Of a stretch of 15,473 nt of DNA, positions 1-7,890 are shown piece by piece (within the stretch, counting starts at the first letter, position 1; each line of letters opens with the position of its first letter). Source of the DNA: Pseudomonadota bacterium (GTDB taxonomy: Bacteria; Pseudomonadota; Gammaproteobacteria; Burkholderiales; Burkholderiaceae_B); contig JAEWFK010000172.1 of NCBI GenBank assembly GCA_023388835.1, positions 1 to 15,473 of the forward strand, in the 5' to 3' direction. The translations under genes and the position numbers were made by a program. Under the pieces are notes generated by a model. It searched no databases and was not told where the DNA came from. It saw nothing but the letters and a program-made list of their open reading frames with translations.

Positions 1-465
1 GGCCGCCAGGAACGCCCTTCCGATCGACGTGGTCAAGATGGGCATGCGAACGCCGCGGCCCATTCTCAGCGTCATCGTGGCGTCGCTCGAGCACGCTTCC
101 AGATACAGCATGGAGAGGCGATCTCTCGTGGCCAGTGAGACGAGCGCGCCGGTGGCGTCCGCGAGCGCCTGCATGGAGGGGCGCGCAATGTCCGCAACGC
201 GCAAGTTGGACAAGGCGGAGTATCCCAGTGCCAAAACAGAGGGCCCCACGAAATACTGCCGCTCCTTCTTGTCGTGACGCAGATAGCCGAGTTCCACCAA
301 GGTCTTGGTCAGCCGGGAGACCGTCGATTTGGGCAGGCCGGTATACGCGGCGAGCTCTCTGTGTGAGAGCCGGGGTTCGCGGGCGGAAAAACATCTGAGG
401 ATCTCGAGCCCACGAGCAAGCGCCGCCACGTTGGGCGACGCAGGATCAGCCTTATGTTCCGTCAT
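1..465 (-). CDS. IclR-family transcriptional regulator, partial (C-terminus outside window)
   Basis: Reading the minus strand from an ATG at 465 gives 155 uninterrupted codons to the window edge. Residues 12-75 form an IclR-type winged helix-turn-helix (ALARGLEILRCF, then LSHRELAAYTGLPKSTVSRLTKTLVELGYL, then a wing ending in YFVG). From about residue 88 the start of the effector-binding domain is visible (RPSMQALADATGALVSLATRD, then SIGRAFLAA). Full-length relatives have about 250-270 residues, so roughly 100 are missing beyond base 1. A GAGGG sequence about 9 nt upstream of the ATG is a usable ribosome binding site. The gene is divergent from the ABC importer/amidase genes, so local control of that operon and of itself is the natural inference. 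The ligand is unknown; IclR proteins often sense small aromatic or organic acids. The family call is firm, the target assignment is inferred. Confidence 0.9.
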   Translation of the reverse strand, partial: MTEHKADPASPNVAALARGLEILRCFSAREPRLSHRELAAYTGLPKSTVSRLTKTLVELGYLRHDKKERQYFVGPSVLALGYSALSNLRVADIARPSMQALADATGALVSLATRDRLSMLYLEACSSDATMTLRMGRGVRMPILTTSIGRAFLAA

Positions 466-471
466 GCGGAA
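457..471. promoter_or_regulatory. Candidate IclR operator overlapping the regulator's start codon
   Basis: TTCCG-TCATG-CGGAA is a perfect 5-bp inverted repeat with a 5-bp spacer. It covers the ATG of the iclR-like gene (463-465). The 15-bp size fits the short palindromes bound by many IclR-family dimers. A further CGGAAT half-site lies at 502-507, 35 bp from the CGGAAT at 467-472. Binding here would block the regulator's own translation-start region, consistent with autoregulation. This is inferred from pattern only. Confidence 0.35.
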
Positions 472-675
472 TAACCCTCGTCTTTTGCTCTTTTAATGGA
501 ACGGAATTGCCGATATGCTACACGAAATAGAACTGACCCGACGCATCGGTATTAACCGCCGTTGCGGTTTTCCTGTTCGCGGCGGTTTTGTTCGCGGCAC
601 GGTAATGGCGGGAAAAAGAATCAAATCGCGAAGATCAACTGTGCAGTGGTTCCTTTATAAATAACGGAGACGAAT
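466..675. promoter_or_regulatory. Divergent regulatory region between iclR-like gene and ABC importer operon
   Basis: This 210-bp gap must carry promoters for both directions. Visible structure includes an inverted repeat AACCGC-CGTT-GCGGTT at 554-569, with GCGGTT repeated at 582-587. A direct repeat GTTCGCGGC lies at 575-583 and 590-598, with a 15-bp period. The last 30 bp are AT-rich (TTTATAAATAA). No convincing -35/-10 pair could be chosen, so no individual promoter is called. The repeats could be regulator or effector-dependent activator sites. Confidence 0.4.
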
Positions 676-1851
676 GTGAAAAAACAGTTTCTGAAGGCGG
701 GCTTATTGGCTGCGCTTTGTGCATCGGCCTTTTCCTTGCCGGCAGCGGCGCAAGTCAAGGTCGGTGTCATCAACAGCTTGTCGGGTAACTTCGCCGCCTT
801 CGGTGAGCGCTACAACACCGGAATGCAGGTTGCACTGGAAGAAATCAATGCTGCCGGCGGCATTAACGGGCAAAAACTCGAGCTGATCACGCAGGATGAT
901 CGCTCTGATGCGCAAAGTGCGCTGGCGGCGCTCGAGTCCTTGAATAAGCAAGGTGTTCCACTGGTTATCGGTTCTTACGCCTCCGGCATTACCGGGCCGG
1001 TATCCAAGGTCGCCACCCGTCAGAAGCTTCCGTTCATTGTGCTGGGCAGCGCGGATGATTCGATCACCAAGCCGGGTACGGACTGGGTGTTTCGTGCAAA
1101 GCACAATTCCACCATCGTGGCGAATGTCTACTTCGATTACTTCGACAATCTTAGAAAGACGAATCCCGAGCTGAAGAAAATCGCGGTCATGTATGGCAAC
1201 GGCGCCTGGCCGACTTCCGTCAGTGAAGAGGGCATCCGTCAGGCGGAAAAGCGCGGCTACCAGCTCGTTGGCAAGCAGGCGTACGACCAGGGCACGACCG
1301 ATTTCCGGCCCATTCTGAACAAGTTCCGTTCCGAAAACCCCGACATTCTCCTGACGAGTTCCTACGCGGATGACGGTATCGCCATCGCCCGTCAGATCAA
1401 GGAAGTCGGCCTGAACGCGAAAGTCGTGGCGATCGACACGGCATCTTCCATGATCAGTTTCATTGAACAGGTCGGCGGTCAATCCGAGAACATCGTTTCT
1501 GCCGTCAGCTGGAGCCCTGACGTCAAGTACGAGGGCACGCCCGAGCTTTATCAGCGCTTGAAGGAGAAGGCGAAGGAAGAGCCGTCGTTCTATGAGGCCG
1601 AGGGATACCTGGCATTGTCAGTGGCCGCAGACGCGCTGCGCCGGGCCGAATCCGCAGACCGTGAAAAGGTCCGCGACGCGCTCGCAAAGACGGATCTGAA
1701 GACGCCGGTGACTGATGTCACGTTCGAAAACTATGATGGCTTCAAGGGCCAGAACCCCATCAAGAGCGTGATCATTCAGATCCAGGACGGCAAGCACGTG
1801 ACCGTCTACCCAGAGAACCTCGCATCGCAGAAGGCGAAGTTCTCCAACTGA
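676..1851 (+). CDS. HAAT/Liv-type ABC importer substrate-binding protein
   Basis: A 391-residue periplasmic receptor of the branched-chain amino acid type (Peripla_BP_6, type I fold), the usual length for the family. It begins with a GTG at 676, preceded by GGAG at 666-669; the ATG two bases earlier is out of frame. Residues 1-25 are a signal peptide (Lys-rich start, hydrophobic core, cleavage after AAA, mature start QVKVGVINSLSG). The mature chain shows the expected first strand, the GINGQKLELITQDD segment and alternating alpha/beta repeats. It should capture the ligand and deliver it to the two permeases encoded next. Liv-type receptors bind amino acids but also amides, urea and aromatic acids. 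The amidase at the end of the operon suggests an amide-containing ligand, which is inference. Confidence 0.92.
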   Translation: MKKQFLKAGLLAALCASAFSLPAAAQVKVGVINSLSGNFAAFGERYNTGMQVALEEINAAGGINGQKLELITQDDRSDAQSALAALESLNKQGVPLVIGSYASGITGPVSKVATRQKLPFIVLGSADDSITKPGTDWVFRAKHNSTIVANVYFDYFDNLRKTNPELKKIAVMYGNGAWPTSVSEEGIRQAEKRGYQLVGKQAYDQGTTDFRPILNKFRSENPDILLTSSYADDGIAIARQIKEVGLNAKVVAIDTASSMISFIEQVGGQSENIVSAVSWSPDVKYEGTPELYQRLKEKAKEEPSFYEAEGYLALSVAADALRRAESADREKVRDALAKTDLKTPVTDVTFENYDGFKGQNPIKSVIIQIQDGKHVTVYPENLASQKAKFSN

Positions 1852-1872
1852 TTCAAACCATAAAGGATGCTT

Positions 1873-1900
1873 CCGCATGCCGGCGCCCGCCGGTATGCGG
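1873..1900 (+). repeat. Strong intercistronic hairpin after the receptor gene
   Basis: A 12-bp stem (CCGCATGCCGGC paired with GCCGGTATGCGG, one G-U pair) closes a 4-nt loop. It lies in the 117-bp gap between the receptor gene and the first permease gene. No U-tract follows, so it is unlikely to be a full terminator. Such hairpins commonly protect the upstream mRNA from 3' exonucleases and give the receptor a higher copy number than the membrane parts. That role is inferred from analogous transporter operons. Confidence 0.6.
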
Positions 1901-1968
1901 TGCTTCCTTGCTGCACGCTTTCGCTTCATAAAATCTGCTGGTTCTTCCAGATCGGCCAAAGGCCTTCC

Positions 1969-2853
1969 ATGATCGACTACATTTCTTTCTTTCAGAATCT
2001 CTCGAACGGGATTCTGATAGGGGCGGTCTACGCATTGATAGGCGTAGGCCTGACCCTTGTTTTCGGCGTGATGCGAACGATCAACTTCGCTCATGGCGAC
2101 TTTGTTGTCCTCGGCATGTACTTCGCCGTGGTACTGAACGGCGCATTCGGTTGGGATCCTTATTTGAGTCTGGTCTTTGCCATTCCATTGGGATTCATCG
2201 TGGGCGCCCTGATCCAGAAGGTCGTGTTGACCCGTGTGATCGATGCCAAGCCCGAGACCATGATGCTGGCCACGCTGGGCGTCTCGCTTGTGATCTCCAA
2301 TCTTCTGTTGCTGACCTTTGGCGGTGAGCCGAAGTCGATCAACGTTTCGTATGCGTCCAGCACGCTGGCACTGGGCGAAATCAGAATTTCTCTGGTTCTG
2401 CTGTTTGCCGGGATTGCGACGCTTGCCGTCATTGTTGCGCTCTATCTCTTGCTGAATAAAACGGAAGTGGGAAGGGCAATCAAGGCCACGGCCGAGAACC
2501 GCCTGGGGGCGGAATTAGTTGGCATTAATACGAAGAGAATTCAAGCCATCGTCTTTGGGTTGGGAATGGCCCTGGCCGTCACCGCCGGGGTCTCTCTGAT
2601 TCCCTTGCTTTTTGCGTCTCCCGTGACCACTGGGGCACTGTTCACGCTCAAGGCATTTGTTGTCACTGTATTGGGCGGGCTGGGCAATATCGGCGCGGCA
2701 ATCATCGGGGGCGTGCTTCTTGGAGTGGTCGAAGTCCTGGGCGCCTCGTATCTGGATTCAGCGTACCGCGATGCATATGGGCTTTTGGTGTTCGTCGTCG
2801 TGCTGTTGGTCAAACCCGAAGGTCTGTTTGGTAAATCGGTGAAAAGAGTATGA
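1969..2853 (+). CDS. ABC importer inner-membrane permease, LivH-like
   Basis: A 294-residue, very hydrophobic protein of the BPD_transp_2 (LivH/LivM) family. It carries the typical N-terminal NFAHGDFVVLGMY motif (about residues 39-51). A cytoplasmic coupling loop (AENRLGAELVGIN, about 175-187) contacts an ATPase. The ATG at 1969 is chosen because it has AAAGG about 6 nt upstream and gives the normal LivH beginning. An in-frame ATG at 1867 would add 34 residues translated through the hairpin and is rejected. The stop overlaps the next gene by 4 nt (ATGA), which indicates translational coupling. It forms half of the membrane channel with the LivM-like protein. Confidence 0.92.
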   Translation: MIDYISFFQNLSNGILIGAVYALIGVGLTLVFGVMRTINFAHGDFVVLGMYFAVVLNGAFGWDPYLSLVFAIPLGFIVGALIQKVVLTRVIDAKPETMMLATLGVSLVISNLLLLTFGGEPKSINVSYASSTLALGEIRISLVLLFAGIATLAVIVALYLLLNKTEVGRAIKATAENRLGAELVGINTKRIQAIVFGLGMALAVTAGVSLIPLLFASPVTTGALFTLKAFVVTVLGGLGNIGAAIIGGVLLGVVEVLGASYLDSAYRDAYGLLVFVVVLLVKPEGLFGKSVKRV

Positions 2854-3803
2854 GCAAGAATCTACTGCTGCTTTTGGGCCTGCTTGTTGCAGGCGCGCTT
2901 TATCCGATTACGTCGTCCGCCTATATTACGGTCGGGATTTCGGTCCTGCTTTTTACCGGGTGGGCGACTTCCTGGAACCTGCTGGGCGGGTGGGCGGGCC
3001 AGTTGAGCCTGGGGCATGCCAGCTTTGTGGGCCTGGGTGCCTATTTCGTGGCGATCGGTTCATCGCAGTTTGGTCTGGCCCCATGGTGGTCGTTGCTGCT
3101 GGCCATGGCAGTCGCCGTGGTCATGGCCTATATATGGGGCAAGCTGACATTCGGTTTGCGCGGCCCCTATTTCAGTCTCTCAACCATTGCCATTGCCGAG
3201 ATCCTGAGACTGATCGCGATCAACGAAGGCTGGCTGACCGGTGGCGCGTCAGGCGTATTCATCGACACCCTGCCTGAGCCATTCGGCGTGGACCTGTTCG
3301 ACAAGACGACCCAGTACTATCTCGCTCTGTTCTACGCGGCGATCACCATTGCGGTCACGATATTCATTTCCACGCGCCGATTCGGCTATCAACTCAAGGC
3401 CGTCAGGGACAACGAAGAAGCGGCTATGGCGGCGGGCATCAACCCCACCGTCATCAAGATGAAGGCCTTTGTGCTGTCTGGAATGCTCACTGCACTCGGC
3501 GGCGGAATTTACGGGATTTTCCTGTCTTTCATTGAACCGCACATCATATTCAACCTGCTGTTTTCCATACAGATCGCCCTCACCGTGATCATTGGAGGAC
3601 GCGGAACAATATGGGGCCCGGCTGTCGGAGCCGCCTTGCTGGTGATTTCCGGAGAAGTCTTCAGAACCACTTTCGCACAAGCCAATATGCTGCTTTACGG
3701 CGTGTTGATATTGGTCGTGATTCTCGTGATGCCTCGCGGTATTGTCGGCGAGTATGTGCATAAACTCATAAGGAAGAAGTATGCAAACCGTACTCAGGGC
3801 TGA
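2850..3803 (+). CDS. ABC importer inner-membrane permease, LivM-like
   Basis: A 317-residue polytopic membrane protein and second permease of the importer. Diagnostic segments are WNLLGGWAGQLSLGHASFVGLGAY (about 42-65) and the coupling loop RDNEEAAMAAGIN (about 186-198). The length is usual for LivM proteins lacking the extra N-terminal helices of the E. coli version. It begins inside the previous stop codon (ATGA) and overlaps the next gene by 23 nt, so the permease and ATPase genes are tightly packed. It should pair with the LivH-like subunit and bind one ATPase on the cytoplasmic face. Confidence 0.92.
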   Translation: MSKNLLLLLGLLVAGALYPITSSAYITVGISVLLFTGWATSWNLLGGWAGQLSLGHASFVGLGAYFVAIGSSQFGLAPWWSLLLAMAVAVVMAYIWGKLTFGLRGPYFSLSTIAIAEILRLIAINEGWLTGGASGVFIDTLPEPFGVDLFDKTTQYYLALFYAAITIAVTIFISTRRFGYQLKAVRDNEEAAMAAGINPTVIKMKAFVLSGMLTALGGGIYGIFLSFIEPHIIFNLLFSIQIALTVIIGGRGTIWGPAVGAALLVISGEVFRTTFAQANMLLYGVLILVVILVMPRGIVGEYVHKLIRKKYANRTQG

Positions 3804-4497
3804 GGGCATAAAGGTTCAGTACGGTGGCTTGGTCGCCGTGAATAATGTCTCGCTCTCGCTCGCCAAGGGACAAGTCCTGGGATTGATCGGGCCTAATGGC
3901 GCCGGCAAATCCACCTTGTTCAATGCAATCACGGGATTTGCGCCCATCGGATCCGGAACGATCACGTTTCTGGACCAGGATGTGACCCGGCTGCCCCCCT
4001 ATGCCCGGACCAAGGTCGGGATGGGGCGCACCTTCCAGACGGAGCGGCCCTACGAAGACCTGACGGTGCTCGAGAATGTTCTGGTGGCCGCGTTCCTGAA
4101 GAATCCCAAACGCAAGGACGCCGAAAAGGTTGCCTTATCCGCGCTCGATAAAGTCGGCCTGCTCGATCGTGCGAATCAATTGTCGTCCGATCTGAACCTG
4201 GCGCGGCTGCGGCGGCTGGAATTGGCGAAAGCCCTGGCGCTGGAGCCGGAAGTCCTGTTTCTGGATGAGATCATGGCGGGGCTGAACCCGCCGGCGCTGA
4301 AGGAGATGATCGAGTTCCTGCGGACCTTGACGGCGACGGGGATATCGATCGTCATGGTGGAGCATATTATGGAGGCGATCATTCAGCTCGCCGACCACGT
4401 TATTGTCCTGGCAAGCGGAAACATGATAGCGGAAGGGTCCGCCACCGATGTGATCAATGATGAAAAAGTCATTGAAGCCTATCTGGGGACGGACTGA
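3781..4497 (+). CDS. ABC importer ATPase, LivG-like, with atypical signature motif
   Basis: A 238-residue ATPase of the LivG type. Visible motifs are Walker A GPNGAGKST (37-45), Q-loop GRTFQ (Q86), Walker B VLFLDE (158-163) and switch His in MVEH (H195). The ABC signature that should read LSxGQ is instead LNLAR (138-142), with the following RRLELAKAL intact. The conserved Gly and the Gln that follows it are both changed. My recollection is that some HAAT-family LivG proteins share a similar LxLAxR form, so this may be a subfamily trait rather than decay. AAGGAAG just upstream is the ribosome binding site, inside the end of the livM-like gene. The TGA overlaps the next ATG by one base. It energises import together with the LivF-like partner. 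Confidence 0.92.
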   Translation: MQTVLRAEGIKVQYGGLVAVNNVSLSLAKGQVLGLIGPNGAGKSTLFNAITGFAPIGSGTITFLDQDVTRLPPYARTKVGMGRTFQTERPYEDLTVLENVLVAAFLKNPKRKDAEKVALSALDKVGLLDRANQLSSDLNLARLRRLELAKALALEPEVLFLDEIMAGLNPPALKEMIEFLRTLTATGISIVMVEHIMEAIIQLADHVIVLASGNMIAEGSATDVINDEKVIEAYLGTD

Positions 4498-5228
4498 TGC
4501 ATATGAATAATACTGATGAAGTCGTATTGAAGGTCGAAGGCGCCGATCTGGGGTATGGCACGCTACAGGTGGTCTTTGGCGTTACGCTGGAAGTCCGAAA
4601 GAAGGAACTGGTCGGCCTGGTCGGCGGCAACGGCAGCGGAAAATCGACCATATTGCGCGCGGTCTCGGGCATGATCTCGCCCTGGAAGGGAAGCATTCTC
4701 TTCAAGGGGGAAAACATCTCGGGGCTCGAACCGCATCAGATGGCTGAAAGAGGCCTGGCGCATGTACCGATGGGGCGCCAGCTTTTTCCCAACCTGAGCG
4801 TCAAAGATAATATCCTTCTGGGGGGATATCTTCCCCGCCTGCGGGCAAGCCGCGAACGCAACCTGGAACGGGTGTTTTCGCTCTTTCCTGACATCAAGAA
4901 GTTCGCCAATACTGAAGCGGGCGCCTTGTCGGGCGGCCAGCAGCAGATGGTGGCCATCGGCCGCGCCTTGATGCTCGAACCTGATCTATTGATTATGGAC
5001 GAGCCCAGCCTCGGCTTGTCGCCGCTCTATGTGAAGCAGGTCATGCAGGCGATTCGCCAGGTCGCCGATCTCGGGTTTCCCGTATTGCTGGTGGAGCAGA
5101 ACATCAAGCAAGTGCTTCAGTTCAGCCATAGAACCTATGTCCTGGAGAACGGCAAGCTGGTTCTGGAAGGACCCTCGCCGGAACTGGAAGGCCATCCCTT
5201 GATACGCAAGGCATATCTGGGTCTGTAG
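4497..5228 (+). CDS. ABC importer ATPase, LivF-like
   Basis: A 243-residue second ATPase. It has Walker A GGNGSGKST (43-51), a canonical signature LSGGQ (144-148) and Walker B LLIMDEP (164-170). The switch position is VEQN (199-202), where LivF proteins normally have Gln rather than His. The start codon overlaps the preceding TGA by one base (TGATG); an in-frame ATG at 4503 is an alternative. In a LivG/LivF heterodimer each nucleotide site uses one subunit's signature with the other's Walker A. The intact LSGGQ here would therefore complete the site on the LivG-like Walker A, which may compensate for the atypical partner motif. Confidence 0.92.
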   Translation: MHMNNTDEVVLKVEGADLGYGTLQVVFGVTLEVRKKELVGLVGGNGSGKSTILRAVSGMISPWKGSILFKGENISGLEPHQMAERGLAHVPMGRQLFPNLSVKDNILLGGYLPRLRASRERNLERVFSLFPDIKKFANTEAGALSGGQQQMVAIGRALMLEPDLLIMDEPSLGLSPLYVKQVMQAIRQVADLGFPVLLVEQNIKQVLQFSHRTYVLENGKLVLEGPSPELEGHPLIRKAYLGL

Positions 5229-5276
5229 ATCGCTCGTCATTTGAATCGATTCGATCTCTTTTTGGAGAAGTATTTA

Positions 5277-6662
5277 ATGAACGACTTGCCGTTGGACCCG
5301 TTCGCAGAGAGCGGCCTCGAAGGATTTGCCAAAGACTTCCGCTCAGGGAAAGTGACCTCTGAAGAAGTCACCCGCATCTATCTGGAGCGTATCCGGAAGC
5401 TGGATTCGAAGCTGGGCGCGTACGAGTCGGTGGCCGAAGAAAGCGCGCTGGCGACCGCCAAAGCGATGGACATCCTGATTCAGTCGGGCACTGATCTGGG
5501 GCCGCTGATGGGTGTCCCAGTCGCGATCAAAGACATATTCGTGATCTCGGGCATGCCGGGGCCTAAAGTGGGTTCGAATATCGAGCTTCCGGACATTATC
5601 GGGTCTGAAGAGGCCACTTTCATTCAAGCCCTGCGAAAGGCCGGTTGTGTCTTCCTGGGGCAGACCAAGGCGGTGGAACTTTGCCTGGGCATCACGGGCC
5701 ATTCATCCCCCAGAGGCACCCCGTGGAATCCCTCCGACATGGAGAATCACCGTGCGCCCGGGGGGTCCAGCTCGGGCTCCGGCGTGGCCATGGCCGCTGG
5801 ACTCTGCGCGCTCGCCATTGGCTCGGACTCCGGCGGTTCGGTTCGAGTTCCCGCGGCGTTCAATGGCATCTTCGGCTTGAAGACGACGGCCGGGCTCTGG
5901 CCGACCGACGGAGCGTTCCCGCTCGACCCCCGCGTTGATTCGATCGGCTTGCTGACAAATTCCGCCAAGGACGCCTTGCTGGCGTTCGATACCATTTCAT
6001 CGATTTTATTTGGATGCCAGTACGAGTCGCGTCCTTCCGGTGCGCGTCTGGATCGCCTATGCCTGGGTGTGCCGGAGAATCACTTCGGCGATAATTTGAA
6101 TCCGAAAATCGGCGAAGCGTTTCAGGCGGCAAACAAGCACTTGAAGGAAAAAGGATGCTTGCTTGAGACCTTGACTGTGCCGGAAGCGCCTGAGCGCGCT
6201 GGCTACTTCCCGGTTTCCATGCCTTCGGCGCTGTTGTCCATATTGGGCACGGAGAACTTTCTTGCCCAGAAGGGCGTGATGGACCCCGTCATTGCCAAAC
6301 GTGTAGAGTCCGGCCTCGAGATCAAGGCTTACGAGTTTCTTGCTCTGGAGGATAAGCGCACGGCCAGCAGAAAGAAGGTCGCCGAAAGATTCATTGGCTT
6401 CGACGCCTGGGTCAGCCCGACGACGGCAGATTTTCCGCCTCTGGTAAGCGACCTCGAAGACCCTGAGAAAGGCATGAAGCTGGCATTGGGCATGACTCAG
6501 AACACCCAACCATCCAATTACCTCGGACTATGCGCGGTGTCCTTGCCGCTGCCGGTCGAGGGCCTGCCCATCGGGTATCAGCTGATGGGCGCTCCCGATA
6601 CCGATAGAAAACTCCTTGAGATGGCAGTCGCCATCGAAGCATCGCTTCCCCAGCGCATGTAA
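5277..6662 (+). CDS. Amidase-signature family hydrolase (module A)
   Basis: A 461-residue amidase-signature enzyme that hydrolyses C-N amide bonds with a Ser-cisSer-Lys triad. The catalytic Lys is in GVPVAIKDIF (K85). The cis-Ser is the first Ser of PGGSSSGSG (S164) and the nucleophile is in DSGGSVRVPAAF (S188). The 24-residue S-S spacing equals that of fatty acid amide hydrolase. The ATG at 5277 is preferred because GGAG sits about 9 nt upstream; an in-frame TTG at 5241 has no such site. There is no signal peptide, so it acts in the cytoplasm. It follows the ABC ATPase by 48 bp in the same direction, implying that it cleaves the imported ligand. It could instead be a GatA-like paralogue, but no gatC/gatB is adjacent. 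Its specificity is unknown. Confidence 0.9.
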   Translation: MNDLPLDPFAESGLEGFAKDFRSGKVTSEEVTRIYLERIRKLDSKLGAYESVAEESALATAKAMDILIQSGTDLGPLMGVPVAIKDIFVISGMPGPKVGSNIELPDIIGSEEATFIQALRKAGCVFLGQTKAVELCLGITGHSSPRGTPWNPSDMENHRAPGGSSSGSGVAMAAGLCALAIGSDSGGSVRVPAAFNGIFGLKTTAGLWPTDGAFPLDPRVDSIGLLTNSAKDALLAFDTISSILFGCQYESRPSGARLDRLCLGVPENHFGDNLNPKIGEAFQAANKHLKEKGCLLETLTVPEAPERAGYFPVSMPSALLSILGTENFLAQKGVMDPVIAKRVESGLEIKAYEFLALEDKRTASRKKVAERFIGFDAWVSPTTADFPPLVSDLEDPEKGMKLALGMTQNTQPSNYLGLCAVSLPLPVEGLPIGYQLMGAPDTDRKLLEMAVAIEASLPQRM

Positions 6663-6706
6663 TGAATATCGGGGCCGGACGACGATTTTCGCGAGAGAAT
6701 GGGGCG

Positions 6707-7315
6707 ATGCGCACACAGAACCCCTTCCCGCCGCGAGCCCGTGGCCGCTCGCCGAGCGGCCGGCCCCGCCTCTTGATGCTGAACAAACCGTTCGACGTCC
6801 TGACACAGTTCAGCGACGACCGAGGCCGGGCCACCCTCAAAGATTTTGTCGATGTCCCCGGCGTGTATCCCGCCGGGCGCCTGGACCGGGACAGCGAAGG
6901 CCTGCTGCTGCTCACTAATGACGGTTCCCTTCAGGCGCGTATTGCGGACCCGCGGCACAAAATGGTCAAGACCTATTGGGCACAGGTCGAGGGTGAGCCC
7001 GAACCCCATCTGTTGGAACGCTTGCGTGAAGGCATATTGCTGAACGACGGTCCGACATTGCCGGCGCAGGTGCAAGTGATGGAAGCGCCGGAGATCTGGC
7101 CACGCATGCCGCCCGTGCGATTCCGAAAAACGATTCCCACGAGCTGGCTGGAGCTGACCATACAGGAAGGCCGCAACCGGCAAGTACGGCGCATGACCGC
7201 GGCCGTGGGCCTCCCCACGTTACGCCTGGTCCGGGTCCGGATAGGACCCTGGACGCTGGACGGGTTGAAGCCGGGGGAGTGGCGGGAGCTGGATGTGGCG
7301 GATATTGCGCGGTGA
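6707..7315 (+). CDS. rluE: 23S rRNA pseudouridine synthase, RluE-like
   Basis: A roughly 202-residue member of the RsuA/RluE group, which converts a 23S rRNA uridine (U2457 in E. coli) to pseudouridine. It shows LNKPFDVLTQF (about 25-35), the catalytic GRLDRDSEGLLLLTND (Asp about residue 60) and the C-terminal EGRNRQVRRMTAAVGLPTLRLVR. No S4 domain is present, as expected for RluE. An Arg/Pro-rich N-terminal linker is present. The ATG at 6707 is chosen because GAGAG lies about 9 nt upstream and it gives the usual short linker. An ATG at 6662, overlapping the amidase TAA, would add 15 residues and lacks a ribosome binding site. It is probably co-transcribed from upstream by position only, with no functional link to the importer. 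Confidence 0.88.
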   Translation: MRTQNPFPPRARGRSPSGRPRLLMLNKPFDVLTQFSDDRGRATLKDFVDVPGVYPAGRLDRDSEGLLLLTNDGSLQARIADPRHKMVKTYWAQVEGEPEPHLLERLREGILLNDGPTLPAQVQVMEAPEIWPRMPPVRFRKTIPTSWLELTIQEGRNRQVRRMTAAVGLPTLRLVRVRIGPWTLDGLKPGEWRELDVADIAR

Positions 7316-7320
7316 GCGTA

Positions 7321-7351
7321 AATCGGGGTGAGCGAACCGACTCCGATTTTT
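7321..7351 (+). terminator. Intrinsic terminator after rluE-like gene
   Basis: AATCGGGGT pairs with ACTCCGATT (9 bp, one G-U) around a 10-nt loop, and the 3' arm runs into five T. It starts 6 bp after the rluE stop. It should end transcription entering from the importer/amidase side and insulate the RidA gene. Confidence 0.65.
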
Positions 7352-7419
7352 CCTGATAAGGTGGCAGGTGCCGCCTACGCGCGGCGTTTCCCGAACCTTT
7401 CCAATCTCATGGGGACCTC

Positions 7420-7887
7420 ATGTCCGAAACGATTTCCGCACGTGTGGCCGAACTGGGCCACGTTCTTCCCAACCCTTCCACTCCCGCCGCGAACTATGTT
7501 CCTTGGGTTCGCAGCGGCAACCTCGTCCATGTGTCTGGACAGGTGCCTTTGCGGGACGGGAAAGCCGCCTATATTGGCAAGCTGGGGGACGATGTCGACG
7601 TGGAAACCGGACAGCAGGCAGCACAGCTGTGTGCGTTGAACATCCTGGCCCATCTCGCCGCCGCAGTGGAAGACGATCTGTCTCGTGTGGTGCGCTGTGT
7701 CCGTTTGGGCGGCTTCGTCAATGCGGTTCCGGGTTTCACTCAGCAGCCGCAAGTCGTCAACGGCGCATCCGATCTGATGGTGCAAGTGCTGGGTGACAAG
7801 GGCAAGCACGCGCGTGCTGCGGTTGGCGTAGGGTCGCTGCCGCGGGGCGTCGCCGTAGAAGTGGACGCAATCTTCGAGGTGCTTTGA
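7420..7887 (+). CDS. RidA (YjgF/YER057c/UK114) family protein
   Basis: A 155-residue protein of the longer bacterial RidA-like subfamily. It has VRSGNLVHVSGQVPLRDG near residues 30-47. The C-terminal active-site region is HARAAVGVGSLPRGVAVEVDAIFEV: Arg132 matches the catalytic carboxylate-binding Arg of RidA, and Glu147 the catalytic Glu. RidA proteins deaminate reactive enamine/imine intermediates, such as 2-aminoacrylate, released by PLP enzymes; this subfamily is less well characterised. GGGGA lies 4 nt before the ATG. It is separated from rluE by a terminator and followed by a hairpin, so it looks like a monocistronic unit. Confidence 0.88.
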   Translation: MSETISARVAELGHVLPNPSTPAANYVPWVRSGNLVHVSGQVPLRDGKAAYIGKLGDDVDVETGQQAAQLCALNILAHLAAAVEDDLSRVVRCVRLGGFVNAVPGFTQQPQVVNGASDLMVQVLGDKGKHARAAVGVGSLPRGVAVEVDAIFEVL

Positions 7888-7890
7888 AAG

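Noticed and set aside
655..660. TATAAA as a -10 element for the importer operon
   Set aside because: Transcription would start at or inside the ribosome binding site, leaving essentially no leader for a gene with a clear GGAG site.
703..1482. 259-codon open frame on the minus strand opposite the substrate-binding protein
   Set aside because: Shadow frame without family features; the plus-strand protein is unambiguous.
1867..1968. In-frame N-terminal extension of the LivH-like permease from an ATG at 1867
   Set aside because: It would be translated through the strong hairpin, has AAAGG directly abutting the ATG, and adds 34 residues unlike LivH. ATG 1969 gives the normal beginning with a spaced ribosome binding site.
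5277..6662. GatA subunit of a tRNA amidotransferase
   Set aside because: No gatC or gatB nearby; the position behind an importer operon favours a catabolic amidase.
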